DNA from: Salinibacterium sp. UTAS2018
GTDB lineage: Bacteria; Actinomycetota; Actinomycetes; Actinomycetales; Microbacteriaceae
DNA length: 64,000 nt
Assembly (NCBI RefSeq): GCF_004118935.1
Contig: NZ_CP035375.1
Span: forward strand, 62,001 to 126,000
Reading direction: 5' to 3'
The notes under the pieces were generated by a model, which worked only from the letters and a program-made list of their open reading frames with translations, was not told the DNA's origin and did no database searches. Within the stretch, counting starts at the first letter, position 1; every line of letters begins with the position of its first letter. A program made the position numbers and the translations under genes. Below, piece by piece: positions 1-8,179 of this stretch.

Positions 1-652
1 GACGGTAGTAGTTGACGAGCTTCATGTAGTGCTCTTTAGGCCAGAAGATGTTGTTGGCGAAGAAGCCGTCGCCATAGTACGCAGCCTGCTCGGCAATCTC
101 GGGGCTTCGGATCGATCCGTGCCAGACAAAGGGAGGCACGCCATCCAGGGGTCGCGGCGTTGACTGGAAGCCCTGCAGCGGTGTGCGGTACTTGCCCTGC
201 CAGTTGACGAACTCTTCGCGCCACAGCTTGTGCAACAGCGAGTAGTTTTCGATGGCGAGCGGGATGCCCTCCCGAATGTCTTTGCCGAACCACGGGTACA
301 CGGGCCCCGTGTTGCCGCGCCCCATCATCAGGTCGGTGCGTCCATCGGAGAGGTGCTGAAGCATCGCGTAGTCTTCGGCGATCTTTACCGGATCATTGGT
401 CGTGATGAGCGTGGTACTCGTGGAGAGAATGAGCTTCTCGGTCTGCGCCGCAATGTAGGCGAGCGTCGTCGTGGGGCTTGAGGAGACGAACGGCGGGTTG
501 TGGTGCTCCCCCAGGGCGAATACATCGAGCCCGACTTCTTCCGCCTTCTTCGCGATCGTGACGATGTTCTTGATGCGCTCGCCCTCGGTGGGCGTGCGGC
601 CGTTCGTCGGGTCTGTTGTGACGTCGCTGACGGTGAAAATTCCGAACTGCAT
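1..652 (-). CDS. LLM class flavin-dependent oxidoreductase (partial, 3' end outside window)
   Basis: Bacterial luciferase-like monooxygenase, expected to use reduced flavin and O2 on an unknown substrate in the cytoplasm. About 217 residues are visible and the C-terminus lies beyond base 1. The N-terminus MQFGIFTVSD, the GEHHN motif near residues 48-52 and the DLMMGRGNTG segment are typical of the TIM-barrel family. The ATG at 652 follows GGAG with a 6-base spacer. It is divergent from ppk2 across about 160 bases. Substrate specificity cannot be read from the sequence. Confidence 0.88.
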   Translation of the reverse strand, partial: MQFGIFTVSDVTTDPTNGRTPTEGERIKNIVTIAKKAEEVGLDVFALGEHHNPPFVSSSPTTTLAYIAAQTEKLILSTSTTLITTNDPVKIAEDYAMLQHLSDGRTDLMMGRGNTGPVYPWFGKDIREGIPLAIENYSLLHKLWREEFVNWQGKYRTPLQGFQSTPRPLDGVPPFVWHGSIRSPEIAEQAAYYGDGFFANNIFWPKEHYMKLVNYYR

Positions 653-799
653 GGTGTGCTCCGGTCTCCCAAAATCTGTGTGGATGGATCAGTTATCCGG
701 TTCAACCACGCTGACGGCGGATCATTCCAGCCCCGTACCGCCACATGGCGGGTACTCGAGTTGGAGCGTCGCACACAGTACGATTATTTCTACACTCTG

Positions 800-811
800 T
801 AGAATTGAGAT
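800..811 (+). promoter_or_regulatory. Leaderless-type -10 box for ppk2
   Basis: TAGAAT at 800-805 ends 6 bases before the ATG at 812, and no Shine-Dalgarno sequence is present. Transcription would start at or next to the A of the start codon. No clear -35 is visible. Confidence 0.6.
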
Positions 812-1714
812 ATGGACCCTGCTAACAGTGACTCTGTTGATCCCACGACAAGCGCTCCCCTCGCGCTGCCGAATACCGTCCTGCCTCCCGATGCGCCCAA
901 GGTAGCGTGGCGGGACGGGCATCCCTACGAGACCAAGATGTCCCGGCGCGAATATGAGCGCCAGAAGCGCTTGCTTCAGATCGAGCTGCTCAAGCTTCAG
1001 TCGTGGATCAAAGAAACTGACCGCAAAGTCGTCATCATCTTCGAGGGACGCGACGCCGCCGGCAAGGGCGGCGCAATCAAGCGTTTCATGGAGCACCTGA
1101 ACCCCCGAGGTGCCCGCGTCGTCGCTCTCGAAGTTCCGACCGAGCGGGAACGAAAGCAGTGGTACTTCCAACGGTACGTGCAGCATCTGCCGACCGGGGG
1201 CGAGATCGTGATCTTCGACCGTTCCTGGTACAACCGAGCGGGCGTTGAACGCGTCATGGATTACTGCACGCCGCAAGAACATCTCGAGTTCACTCGCTCC
1301 GCGCCGGAGTTCGAGCGCATGCTCGTGCAATCGGGCATCCATCTCGTCAAGTTCTGGTTCTCCGTGGGCCGCGACGAGCAGCGTGCGCGGTTTGCGGCCC
1401 GATCCCACGACGCTGTTCGACAGTGGAAGCTCTCCCCCACCGACCTCGCGAGCCTCGACAAATGGGACGACTACACGCAAGCGAAAGAGGCCATGTTTTT
1501 CTACACCAATACCCCACAAGCCCCGTGGACAGTGGTGAAATCCAACGACAAGAAGCTCGCACGCATCGAAGCAATGCGCTGGCTACTGGCACAGTTCCCC
1601 TATACGAATAAGGACTATGAGGTGGTCGGCACTCCTGACTCCCGCGTGATCGGAAGCCCGCAATCGATTTACGAAGACGGCGACACGCTGGGGGCCAACT
1701 TTCCCACGGTGTGA
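812..1714 (+). CDS. ppk2: Polyphosphate kinase 2 family protein
   Basis: PPK2 moves phosphate between polyphosphate and nucleotides, in most characterised members making ATP or GTP from the diphosphate. The 300-residue length fits a single-domain class I enzyme. A Walker A loop (EGRDAAGKGGAIKRF, residues 78-92), a Walker B region DRSWYNRAGV (136-145) and a lid segment near residue 190 are intact. The start follows a -10 hexamer directly, so the mRNA is probably leaderless. It appears monocistronic. No ppk1 or exopolyphosphatase is nearby. Confidence 0.95.
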   Translation: MDPANSDSVDPTTSAPLALPNTVLPPDAPKVAWRDGHPYETKMSRREYERQKRLLQIELLKLQSWIKETDRKVVIIFEGRDAAGKGGAIKRFMEHLNPRGARVVALEVPTERERKQWYFQRYVQHLPTGGEIVIFDRSWYNRAGVERVMDYCTPQEHLEFTRSAPEFERMLVQSGIHLVKFWFSVGRDEQRARFAARSHDAVRQWKLSPTDLASLDKWDDYTQAKEAMFFYTNTPQAPWTVVKSNDKKLARIEAMRWLLAQFPYTNKDYEVVGTPDSRVIGSPQSIYEDGDTLGANFPTV

Positions 1715-1856
1715 AGGATGATTTCGGGCTGACACCGCCATCTGGCGGCTGCTGCACGAGAAACGTGGACCGTGTGGCGGTACTGGTGCGCGGTTCCACG
1801 CTCTAGCGTGGAGACAGGCCGTCACAATGCCGTGGCGCCTGACCAATGGAGGTCAC

Positions 1857-2822
1857 ATGTCTACTCGTAAAATTCATCCCGCTCCCCCGTTTGATACCGA
1901 GCTTGCCGCCGTGTTAGCCATCGTCAATGAGCAGCTGCCCCCGACCGTTACTCCCGAGATGATTGAGCCTCTGCGGGCCGGCTTCGTCACCGCCGTCGAT
2001 GAGCTGTTGCTCGATCGTCCCGTTAGCCATCGAGAAGAAACCTTCGCGGGGCCCGGTGGCGACCTGATCGTCTCCATTTTCCAGCGCACTGATCACACCA
2101 CTGCCGGTCTCGGTATCCTCCACACTCATGGTGGCGGCATGATCATCGGCGATCGATTCATGGGCATGGAGACGATGCTCGCGTGGGTCGAAGAGTTGGA
2201 TGCCGTAGCGGTGTCAGTCGAGTATCGTCTGGCTCCGGAGCATCCAGACCCCGCACCGGTTGACGACTGCTACGCATCTCTCGTCTGGACGGCCGAGAAT
2301 GCTGAGCGGCTCGGTATTGACCCCGCCAAACTCATTATCTCTGGCGGCAGCGCCGGTGGCGGTCTTGCGGCGGGAACAACCTTGATGGCGCGCGACCGCG
2401 GCGGCCCCGCTCTCGCCGCACAATTGTTGATCTACCCGATGCTCGACGACCGCAATCAGACCGTCTCGAGTCATCAGATTGATGGCACTGGCGTGTGGGA
2501 TCGCGGAAGCAACGACACGGGGTGGGACGCTCTGCTTGGCGACCGTCGCAAGACTGATCAGGTCTCGATCTATGCCGCCCCCGCTCGTGCGACAGATCTG
2601 AGCAACTTGCCGCCCACCTTTATCGACGTGGGGACCTCGGAGGTTTTCCGGGACGAAGATGTTGCGTATGCCTCGGCCATCTGGGCATCGGGCGGACACT
2701 GCGAACTCCATGTCTGGCCCGGCGGCTTCCACGGCTACGACTTCATGGCTCCGCTAGCGGCGCTCTCGGTCGCGACTCAGGATGCCCGCCTGAATTGGCT
2801 GCGTCGCACGCTCGGCCTGTAA
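1857..2822 (+). CDS. Alpha/beta hydrolase, HSL-type esterase
   Basis: Serine hydrolase of the hormone-sensitive-lipase (acetyl hydrolase) family, likely a cytoplasmic carboxylesterase for short acyl esters. In the 321-residue product the oxyanion motif HGGG is at residues 91-94, the nucleophile Ser165 lies in GGSAGG, and the C-terminal His is near residue 292 in GGFHGYD, with an acidic residue near 262. The start at 1857 is chosen because GGAGG sits at correct spacing; an in-frame start at 1827 has no such site. The neighbouring PucR-type gene downstream could be its regulator, which is only inference. Confidence 0.88.
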   Translation: MSTRKIHPAPPFDTELAAVLAIVNEQLPPTVTPEMIEPLRAGFVTAVDELLLDRPVSHREETFAGPGGDLIVSIFQRTDHTTAGLGILHTHGGGMIIGDRFMGMETMLAWVEELDAVAVSVEYRLAPEHPDPAPVDDCYASLVWTAENAERLGIDPAKLIISGGSAGGGLAAGTTLMARDRGGPALAAQLLIYPMLDDRNQTVSSHQIDGTGVWDRGSNDTGWDALLGDRRKTDQVSIYAAPARATDLSNLPPTFIDVGTSEVFRDEDVAYASAIWASGGHCELHVWPGGFHGYDFMAPLAALSVATQDARLNWLRRTLGL

Positions 2823-2855
2823 CGAGCCAACCGCACGCACCCGAAGCCGACACAA

Positions 2856-2924
2856 CTGTGGTTCGAGTCCGCTCCCGACTGTTCGTTCTGAATGGTCCGC
2901 AATAGAGTGGGGCTCGAACCACAG
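2856..2924. repeat. 12-bp inverted repeat flanking the promoter of the PucR-type gene
   Basis: CTGTGGTTCGAG at 2856-2867 is perfectly inverted at 2913-2924, with 45 bases between. A TAGAGT -10-like hexamer at 2903-2908 lies between the arms, so the right arm covers the likely transcription start. This suits an autoregulatory operator or a long-range hairpin. Confidence 0.65.
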
Positions 2925-2937
2925 AGGCGGAACGACA

Positions 2938-3945
2938 ATGCAAGAACTAGCCGGACGATTGAAGGCACTCGATCCCGAGGCCAGCGAGACGCTGCGAGTA
3001 ATCTCCTACTTCGACGCGCTCACCGCGGGTCACGCGAGCGCTGAAGTTCTGCTGCGCGGCGCCAGCATGCTGGCCGGATGCGCCACCGGGCTCCTCTCAC
3101 CGTCCCTCAGCCTGCGCGTCGATGAGCGCGGGCGACGAAGCACAGAATTAGGTACGCCGGAGTCGTGGCCAGCGCGAGCAGTCACGGGCGGCGGGACCGT
3201 CTGGCTCGAACGGACCGGAAACGCGCACGCCAACGATGACATGATCCTCGAGCGCGTCACGCTTGCCCTCAGCATCCTCTTCGAACGCACCGGTCCGGCC
3301 GAATCAGTTCACAATCCGGTCGAGACCCTTCTCGACGCTGCCGAAACAGGTGAGAGCCGCCACGCCGCGGCTCAGACACTTCGTCTGGTTTCCACCACCC
3401 GCTATCGCATCATCGCGCAGCCGGCCAGTACTACACGAGTCGCTGCGGGACCTTCTGCTGTGATCACGACCATGGCCGGAGCAGTTCGCGCCGAGATCGT
3501 CCTGAGCACGGATGCCGTGGTCGCCGAGCGTGCCGGCGTCGGTATCGCTGCCTCCCCCGCCGACCTCGTGCGCTCCTGGCTCTCGGCGCTCACGGCGCTG
3601 CGGCTGACCTCCGATCATGAGCCCGTGCTGTATGGCGACGATCTAGGTTCGCTGTTGTTGCTCGCCGAGATCAGTCCCGCCGGAGCTCCGGAGAATTGCG
3701 ATCTGCAATCGCTCGGTGTCGTGATTCGCGAAACCCCGCGCATCTTGCCGATGCTCGACACTCTGGCCGCGAGCGAGAGTCTGCGGGCTGCGGCGGCGAC
3801 ACTCGGCTTTCACCACTCCACGGTGCAATCCCGGGCAGAAGAGTTAAGCGCCAAGCTCGGCTTCGACGTGCGCACGTCGCGGGGTCGCACCCGGCTCTCC
3901 GTTGCGCTCGCCCTTCACCGCTTGGAATCCGCCCGCTTCGAGTAG
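2938..3945 (+). CDS. PucR-type helix-turn-helix transcriptional regulator
   Basis: Predicted DNA-binding regulator of 335 residues. The C-terminal 60 residues (about 265-330) match the HTH_30 domain of PucR/CdaR-type proteins, with the pattern AAATLGFHHSTVQSRAEELS followed by a winged region. The N-terminal two thirds show no motif I can name and may be a sensor domain. The ATG follows an AGGCGGA stretch. A 12-bp inverted repeat brackets its promoter, suggesting autoregulation. The ligand is unknown. The upstream esterase is the nearest candidate target. Confidence 0.82.
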   Translation: MQELAGRLKALDPEASETLRVISYFDALTAGHASAEVLLRGASMLAGCATGLLSPSLSLRVDERGRRSTELGTPESWPARAVTGGGTVWLERTGNAHANDDMILERVTLALSILFERTGPAESVHNPVETLLDAAETGESRHAAAQTLRLVSTTRYRIIAQPASTTRVAAGPSAVITTMAGAVRAEIVLSTDAVVAERAGVGIAASPADLVRSWLSALTALRLTSDHEPVLYGDDLGSLLLLAEISPAGAPENCDLQSLGVVIRETPRILPMLDTLAASESLRAAAATLGFHHSTVQSRAEELSAKLGFDVRTSRGRTRLSVALALHRLESARFE

Positions 3946-3982
3946 GCGCCGCCCGAGTAACCACCGCTTCGATCGGACCCCG

Positions 3983-4011
3983 CTCGCGGCCGGCGATCCC
4001 CGGCCCGCGAG
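3983..4011. terminator. GC-rich hairpin between convergent genes
   Basis: An 11-12 bp GC-rich stem with one bulged base (arms 3983-3993 and 4000-4011) lies between the stop codons of the PucR-type gene and the anti-sigma gene. There is no clear T-run, so its role as terminator is inferred from position. Confidence 0.5.
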
Positions 4012-4053
4012 ACTCTGCCCGCGACACTCTGCCAGCGACAGCAGCCTTGATCT

Positions 4054-4938
4054 TTACGCTTGAGTGGAGAGCTGCCCGCGCACAATCGAATCGCCCGAGT
4101 GCGCCGGGTCTCCGTCGAACTGTTCCTCCGAAATATCGACGAGGTCATAACTCGACATATCGAGGCCCTCGGGAACGGTGAACTGACCTGACGTGCCCTC
4201 CACAATTCCGAGGCTGACGAGAGCCGTGGCATCCGTCGTGATCAACCACACTTCGCGATAACCACCGTCGGTCGCGGGAGCATCGAGGTTGACGTCGATC
4301 ACCCGCGTGCCATCGGGCAGTTGCTCAAGCGTCGCTTCGCCGGTGGAATCTTGCCAACCGGGAAAAGCGTCGAGCGTAGCGCTGGCGAGAATGGTCGGTT
4401 GTGCGGCGGGGCTCAGCGTCGCCCAGAGGGCGGTTCCGGCACCCGCGACCAGTGTGACGGCGGCCGCCGCGGCAACGATTCCGATCCACGGGCGGCGTCG
4501 ACGCTCAGCGAGCGACTGCACGATGGCGCCTTCAGAGACGGCGGCATCAGTGGCGCTGGCGAGGGCATCCACAGAGTCGCCAGAAGCATCGAATTCTGAC
4601 TCCTCACGCCCCTCGCTGAGCCGTGCGGCGCGCTTATGTGCCAAGTCATCGCTTGGCACCTCGGCTTCGCTGTCATCGATCACAGCAGTATCGGACAACA
4701 CGCTGGTCGTCTGAACAGACAGAGACAGTTCGTCGCTGATGCGATCCCAAACTCGTGACGGTGCCTCGAGCAGTTCGCCAGCATCAAACGTCGAGCGGCC
4801 GATCATGGCAGCGCGCGAGAGGATTTCTATCTCACCGCGGCACCGATCGCATTCGCTGACGTGCGCGCTGTCTTCGGGGAGGGCAACTTGCTCGCCCAGG
4901 GCAAGCAGCGCAAGGACCTCAGGATCAACGTGTCGCAT
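4054..4938 (-). CDS. Anti-sigma factor, RskA type
   Basis: Membrane-bound anti-sigma factor expected to hold the adjacent ECF sigma factor inactive. The 294-residue protein has an N-terminal zinc-type anti-sigma motif (His26, Cys30, Cys33), an acidic linker, one transmembrane helix at about 151-175 and an extracytoplasmic RskA C-terminal domain (REVWLITTD region to the end). Its start overlaps the sigma gene by 14 bases, implying coupled translation. In SigK/RskA pairs release occurs by regulated proteolysis of the anti-sigma factor; the signal here is unknown. Confidence 0.92.
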   Translation of the reverse strand: MRHVDPEVLALLALGEQVALPEDSAHVSECDRCRGEIEILSRAAMIGRSTFDAGELLEAPSRVWDRISDELSLSVQTTSVLSDTAVIDDSEAEVPSDDLAHKRAARLSEGREESEFDASGDSVDALASATDAAVSEGAIVQSLAERRRRPWIGIVAAAAAVTLVAGAGTALWATLSPAAQPTILASATLDAFPGWQDSTGEATLEQLPDGTRVIDVNLDAPATDGGYREVWLITTDATALVSLGIVEGTSGQFTVPEGLDMSSYDLVDISEEQFDGDPAHSGDSIVRGQLSTQA

Positions 4939-5509
4939 AGGTCGCCTCCAATCGTGTTCGCATCCGTTGCAGACTGCGCCGGATATGGCTCTTGACCGTT
5001 CCGAGAGGTAGTTCGAGACGGTCGGCTATTTGGTTGTGGGTGAGATCATCAAAAAACGCTAATCGCATAATTGCTTGGGCGTCCGGTTCGAGGCGAGAGA
5101 TCTCGTCGGCCATCATGAGGGTGTCGGCCAGATCGAAGTCTTCTGCGACTGCCTCTGCTCTCGATGTCGTAGACGCCAGCTCTTCTTGAAGCCGACGAAT
5201 ACGGGCGCGAGCCTCGTGAGTGTCGGCAATCTTGTTCTTGGTGATGCCCACCAGCCAAGCGGAGAGACTCGAACGCTCCGGCTTGAAACTCGAGCGCCCG
5301 GTCCACGCGGAGACGAATACTTTTTGAGTGACGTCTTCCGCGTCTCCTCGATCACCGAGCGACCGCACCGCGAGCGTAAACACGAGCGATGACCACCGTT
5401 TGTACACCGCGGCGAGCGCCGCTTCGTCGCCAGCGATGAATGCCTGCGTGGTGCGGGCTTCGTCTGCGGCTTCGTCGTCGGTCATAGCTCTCCGGTTGAG
5501 GGTGTTCAC
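4925..5509 (-). CDS. sigK: ECF RNA polymerase sigma factor, SigK-like
   Basis: Extracytoplasmic-function sigma factor of 194 residues. Sigma region 2 (about 35-95, with DAEDVTQKVFVSAW) and region 4 (about 135-185, with HNQIADRLELPLGTVKSHIR) are both present. It overlaps the sortase gene by 4 bases upstream and the anti-sigma gene by 14 bases downstream. The RskA-type partner is the reason for calling it SigK-like. The symbol is by analogy; the regulon is likely to include this operon itself, which is inference. Confidence 0.9.
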   Translation of the reverse strand: MNTLNRRAMTDDEAADEARTTQAFIAGDEAALAAVYKRWSSLVFTLAVRSLGDRGDAEDVTQKVFVSAWTGRSSFKPERSSLSAWLVGITKNKIADTHEARARIRRLQEELASTTSRAEAVAEDFDLADTLMMADEISRLEPDAQAIMRLAFFDDLTHNQIADRLELPLGTVKSHIRRSLQRMRTRLEATYATR

Positions 5510-6114
5510 AGCGGGTTGGCAATCGCTATGACATTGTCAGAGTAGTTCAAGACGTTCTCGTCGAACTGTCCCCCACACGTGATGAGCACAATTCGGGGTG
5601 CGCCATCTCTATCGAACACCTGGTCGAGAGGCAACTGCGTCTTCTTGATGTTTTGCAGGGATTCGAGGAGGTAGCGGTGGTCGACGCCGTCATCTGTCGT
5701 GACAATGATCTCGGCATCCGCGGGCATCTCTTTGAGATACGCGAAGGGGCCAAGGCCCTGCTCGAAGTCGTCGACGTGCGCGGTGATCACGGTCGAGCCG
5801 GTGTCGCTGGCCGGCGAGGGGCCGTAGCGGTACCACCCGGCGACACGAATGTTTTGGGGAATCTCCATGACGCCGTCATCTTCGACACCGACGGGAGTGA
5901 TCTCGATATCGATCGAGACGGAAGGGATCTGGATGCGTACCGGAGCGGCGAGCTGCTCGACGGGAGCGATCTCACTCGACTGGCGGGGTACGTCGACCAC
6001 GGCGGTCGGGGCCGCAGACGGCACGGGACGCGGAGCGATCGATTCGGCGGGGGGTGAAGCACAACCAGCAAGGAGAAGCGCCATGGCGGTGAGGGCTAGG
6101 ATTCTCGAGGCCAT
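5506..6114 (-). CDS. Class F sortase-like lipoprotein
   Basis: Sortase-fold transpeptidase of 202 residues. It begins with a lipoprotein signal peptide (LAGC lipobox, Cys18), so it is probably lipid-anchored outside the membrane. The catalytic His113 (TAHVDD) and Cys180 (LITCGG) are present. No arginine follows the cysteine; the 22 residues after it contain none, whereas sortases normally place the third catalytic residue there. Arg174 lies before the cysteine. The start follows AAGGAG. It sits between a DUF4397 surface protein and its sigma factor, so that protein is the obvious client. Confidence 0.85.
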   Translation of the reverse strand: MASRILALTAMALLLAGCASPPAESIAPRPVPSAAPTAVVDVPRQSSEIAPVEQLAAPVRIQIPSVSIDIEITPVGVEDDGVMEIPQNIRVAGWYRYGPSPASDTGSTVITAHVDDFEQGLGPFAYLKEMPADAEIIVTTDDGVDHRYLLESLQNIKKTQLPLDQVFDRDGAPRIVLITCGGQFDENVLNYSDNVIAIANPL

Positions 6115-6182
6115 GACGTTCTCCTTGCTGGGGTTCTGTGGGTGCTTGTTATTGAGTGTGACTGAGTTGTAGCAGGTGTTGT

Positions 6183-7007
6183 CTACTTGGCTGCGCGTGC
6201 GGCGAAGAGACGGGTTGCCGCAAAGCCGGCGAGGGCAAGAAGCGCTGCGAGGCCACCGAGGCCAGCGACGAGTGCGCCATTGTTGCTGTCAGCCGCGAGG
6301 CCGGCGGTTCCTGCATCTACGCCACTCGGGTTCGAGTGAAGGCCGTCAATGGTCTGTACGGCGAGGTCGAGGTTGTCGTCTTCTGCACTACCCCAGGCGT
6401 ACACGATCGTGTTGACACCTTCAGCAATGTCGACATCAGCCGGGCCGATGGCCGGGTCAGTCGTTCCCGTGAGGGCTACCGCTGCGGAAATCGTTCCGAC
6501 GGCGAGGTCAGCTTTCACCTCGTCGGGGTTGCTGAGGTTCTCGAAGGCCACGGCGTCATTGGCAAGGATGTCTACAGCAGGCGCTGCTGCCGTGTGGCGG
6601 ACCGTCAAACGACCTTCACCAGCAGCGACCGGAGAAAGGTCGTTGGTGAAGAGGCTGGCGGTAGGGTCACCGGACTCGTCGAGGTGAGCGACCGCGGTGT
6701 AGCTCATGTTGGCTTCGAGCGTGAGGTCGATCGGGCCGATGGCCGGCTCGGAGTCGTCTTCCGCATCCGCAGCGGTGATCGCGACTGTGTACGTGTCGGC
6801 CGGAAGGTCGAGCGGGCCAGCAAGGTCACCGGGCTCGAAGTCATCGAGGGTCAGCTCGCCGTTCACGTAGACGTCAACGGTGAGTCCTGGTACTCCGTGC
6901 AGAACGTAGAGGTCTGCGGTGGTGTCTGAAATGGCGTTCGCGGGGATGGCTACTCCGACGGCGGCAATGGCTCCGGCGGCTACACCAGCAAAAATTTTGT
7001 TTCGCAC
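6183..7007 (-). CDS. DUF4397 surface protein with C-terminal anchor
   Basis: Exported protein of 274 residues. An N-terminal signal peptide (cleavage near ANA, residue 24-25) is followed by two DUF4397-like halves (about 30-135 and 140-220, each with a DLYVLHG or RLTVRHT start). The C-terminus has a hydrophobic helix (about 248-268) and a basic tail, the layout of a sortase sorting signal, but no LPXTG; the equivalent place reads LAADS. The start is GTG at 7007 with GAGAGGA upstream. It heads the operon with sortase, sigma and anti-sigma genes. Function is unknown, probably cell-surface. Confidence 0.85.
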   Translation of the reverse strand: MRNKIFAGVAAGAIAAVGVAIPANAISDTTADLYVLHGVPGLTVDVYVNGELTLDDFEPGDLAGPLDLPADTYTVAITAADAEDDSEPAIGPIDLTLEANMSYTAVAHLDESGDPTASLFTNDLSPVAAGEGRLTVRHTAAAPAVDILANDAVAFENLSNPDEVKADLAVGTISAAVALTGTTDPAIGPADVDIAEGVNTIVYAWGSAEDDNLDLAVQTIDGLHSNPSGVDAGTAGLAADSNNGALVAGLGGLAALLALAGFAATRLFAARAAK

Positions 7008-7150
7008 TGTTCATGTCCTCTCGTGGTCGGGCGTAAATCGCCTTACATGGAGTACTTCTGGCTGAACCCCTGTTTTGGATGCAGCAATCTCAAAAAAGTT
7101 GAAAGTTTCTTTTCGTGGTGGTTCGTACGGTCATCCGTACGGCACCGGAT

Positions 7151-8179
7151 CTATAGCCGCGCGGGCCCTTCTCTAGTGCCGCGAACCAGAGCCACGAGCG
7201 CCAGCGGATCAGTGAGCCACCGCGTGGCTCGAGCCACGGCCCGTGTGCCCAGAACCACCGCGAGCGCGACACCGAATACTCCGGCTAAGGCGACGGTGCG
7301 GATGGTCCAGTCAGACCAGTCTCCGATCAGCGGCCGCAATGGGTAGAGAACAATGGTGTGCAGCAGGTAGATCTGGAGCGTTCTCTGCCCAAGGACGGTA
7401 AGAGGGCTACTGAATCGAGGCACCAACGAGAAGAACACGAGCGACATCACTGACGCCGTGACGAGCACGCCCACCCTCACCACGACATGCTCAACCTCGG
7501 TGAGGCCGAATGTATCCATTTGGCCGTACATGTAGATCCAGCGTCGAGGCAGCACGTCGTGCGCGAGATAGGTGGCAACCACAGCAGCAGCGAACAACGT
7601 TCCGGTACCCACTCTCACCCACAGCGGAGCGGTCAGCCGCTTGAATTTATCGATGTGGTCAGGCGTGGTGAAAAGCCCGAGAGTGAAGAAGGGCAAGAAC
7701 GAGAGGATGCGGGCCGCTGACAGATCCTGTGAGACGCCACCCGCCAGCACCGAAAGAATCGAGACAGCGAACGAAATCAGCACCGGATGGCGCACTGCGC
7801 GCAGTAGCGGGATCACGAGTCTCCACACCAGCAACGCCAGGAGATACCAGAGCGCGAACCCCGGAACGAAGAGTCGCAACTCGAAGTTGTTGCCGAGAAT
7901 CAGCCAATTTTCGAGAGCAAAAATGATCTGGAAGAGCACGTAGGGTGCGATTAGTACCGAGATAAGACTCGCCATTTGCTTCGGGTTACCCACGAAGCTT
8001 CGCGAGAAGTAGCCCGACACGAACACGAACGCCGGCATGTGAAAGAGATAGATCCACGTGTATACGCCATCGGCTGATCCTCGATCGATGCGCTCGATCA
8101 CGTGGCCGACGACGACAAGGATGATGAGAATCGCCTTGGCATTGTCGAGATAAGGGTCGCGTGAAGTGTTCTGGGTCAT
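7151..8179 (-). CDS. Membrane acyltransferase family protein (copy 1)
   Basis: Integral membrane acyltransferase of the acyltransferase-3/fucose O-acetylase type, about 342 residues with some ten hydrophobic segments. It opens with DPYLDNAKAILIILVVVGH, typical of enzymes that O-acetylate surface glycans. The start at 8179 overlaps the benE stop codon as ATGA; a longer in-frame start at 8245 would lie inside benE and is less likely. It is closely similar to the gene at 9468-10544, including an identical 38-bp DNA stretch, so the two are duplicates. The acceptor is unknown. Confidence 0.85.
   Translation of the reverse strand: MTQNTSRDPYLDNAKAILIILVVVGHVIERIDRGSADGVYTWIYLFHMPAFVFVSGYFSRSFVGNPKQMASLISVLIAPYVLFQIIFALENWLILGNNFELRLFVPGFALWYLLALLVWRLVIPLLRAVRHPVLISFAVSILSVLAGGVSQDLSAARILSFLPFFTLGLFTTPDHIDKFKRLTAPLWVRVGTGTLFAAAVVATYLAHDVLPRRWIYMYGQMDTFGLTEVEHVVVRVGVLVTASVMSLVFFSLVPRFSSPLTVLGQRTLQIYLLHTIVLYPLRPLIGDWSDWTIRTVALAGVFGVALAVVLGTRAVARATRWLTDPLALVALVRGTREGPARL
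7677..7714. repeat. 38-bp exact repeat, copy 1
   Basis: Identical to 9994-10031. Both lie at the same place in the two acyltransferase genes and encode the ARILSFLPFFTLGL segment. It is a remnant of duplication or of gene conversion. Confidence 0.8.

Noticed and set aside
1795..1812. TCCACGC-N4-GCGTGGA hairpin after ppk2
   Set aside because: It overlaps a plausible TAGCGT -10 for the next gene and is short, so I could not decide between terminator, operator and chance.
7020..7060. A SigK-like -35 (CATCC) upstream of the DUF4397 gene
   Set aside because: GCATCC occurs on the minus strand but no CCGAAT-like -10 sits 16-19 bases downstream, so I do not claim a sigma-specific promoter.
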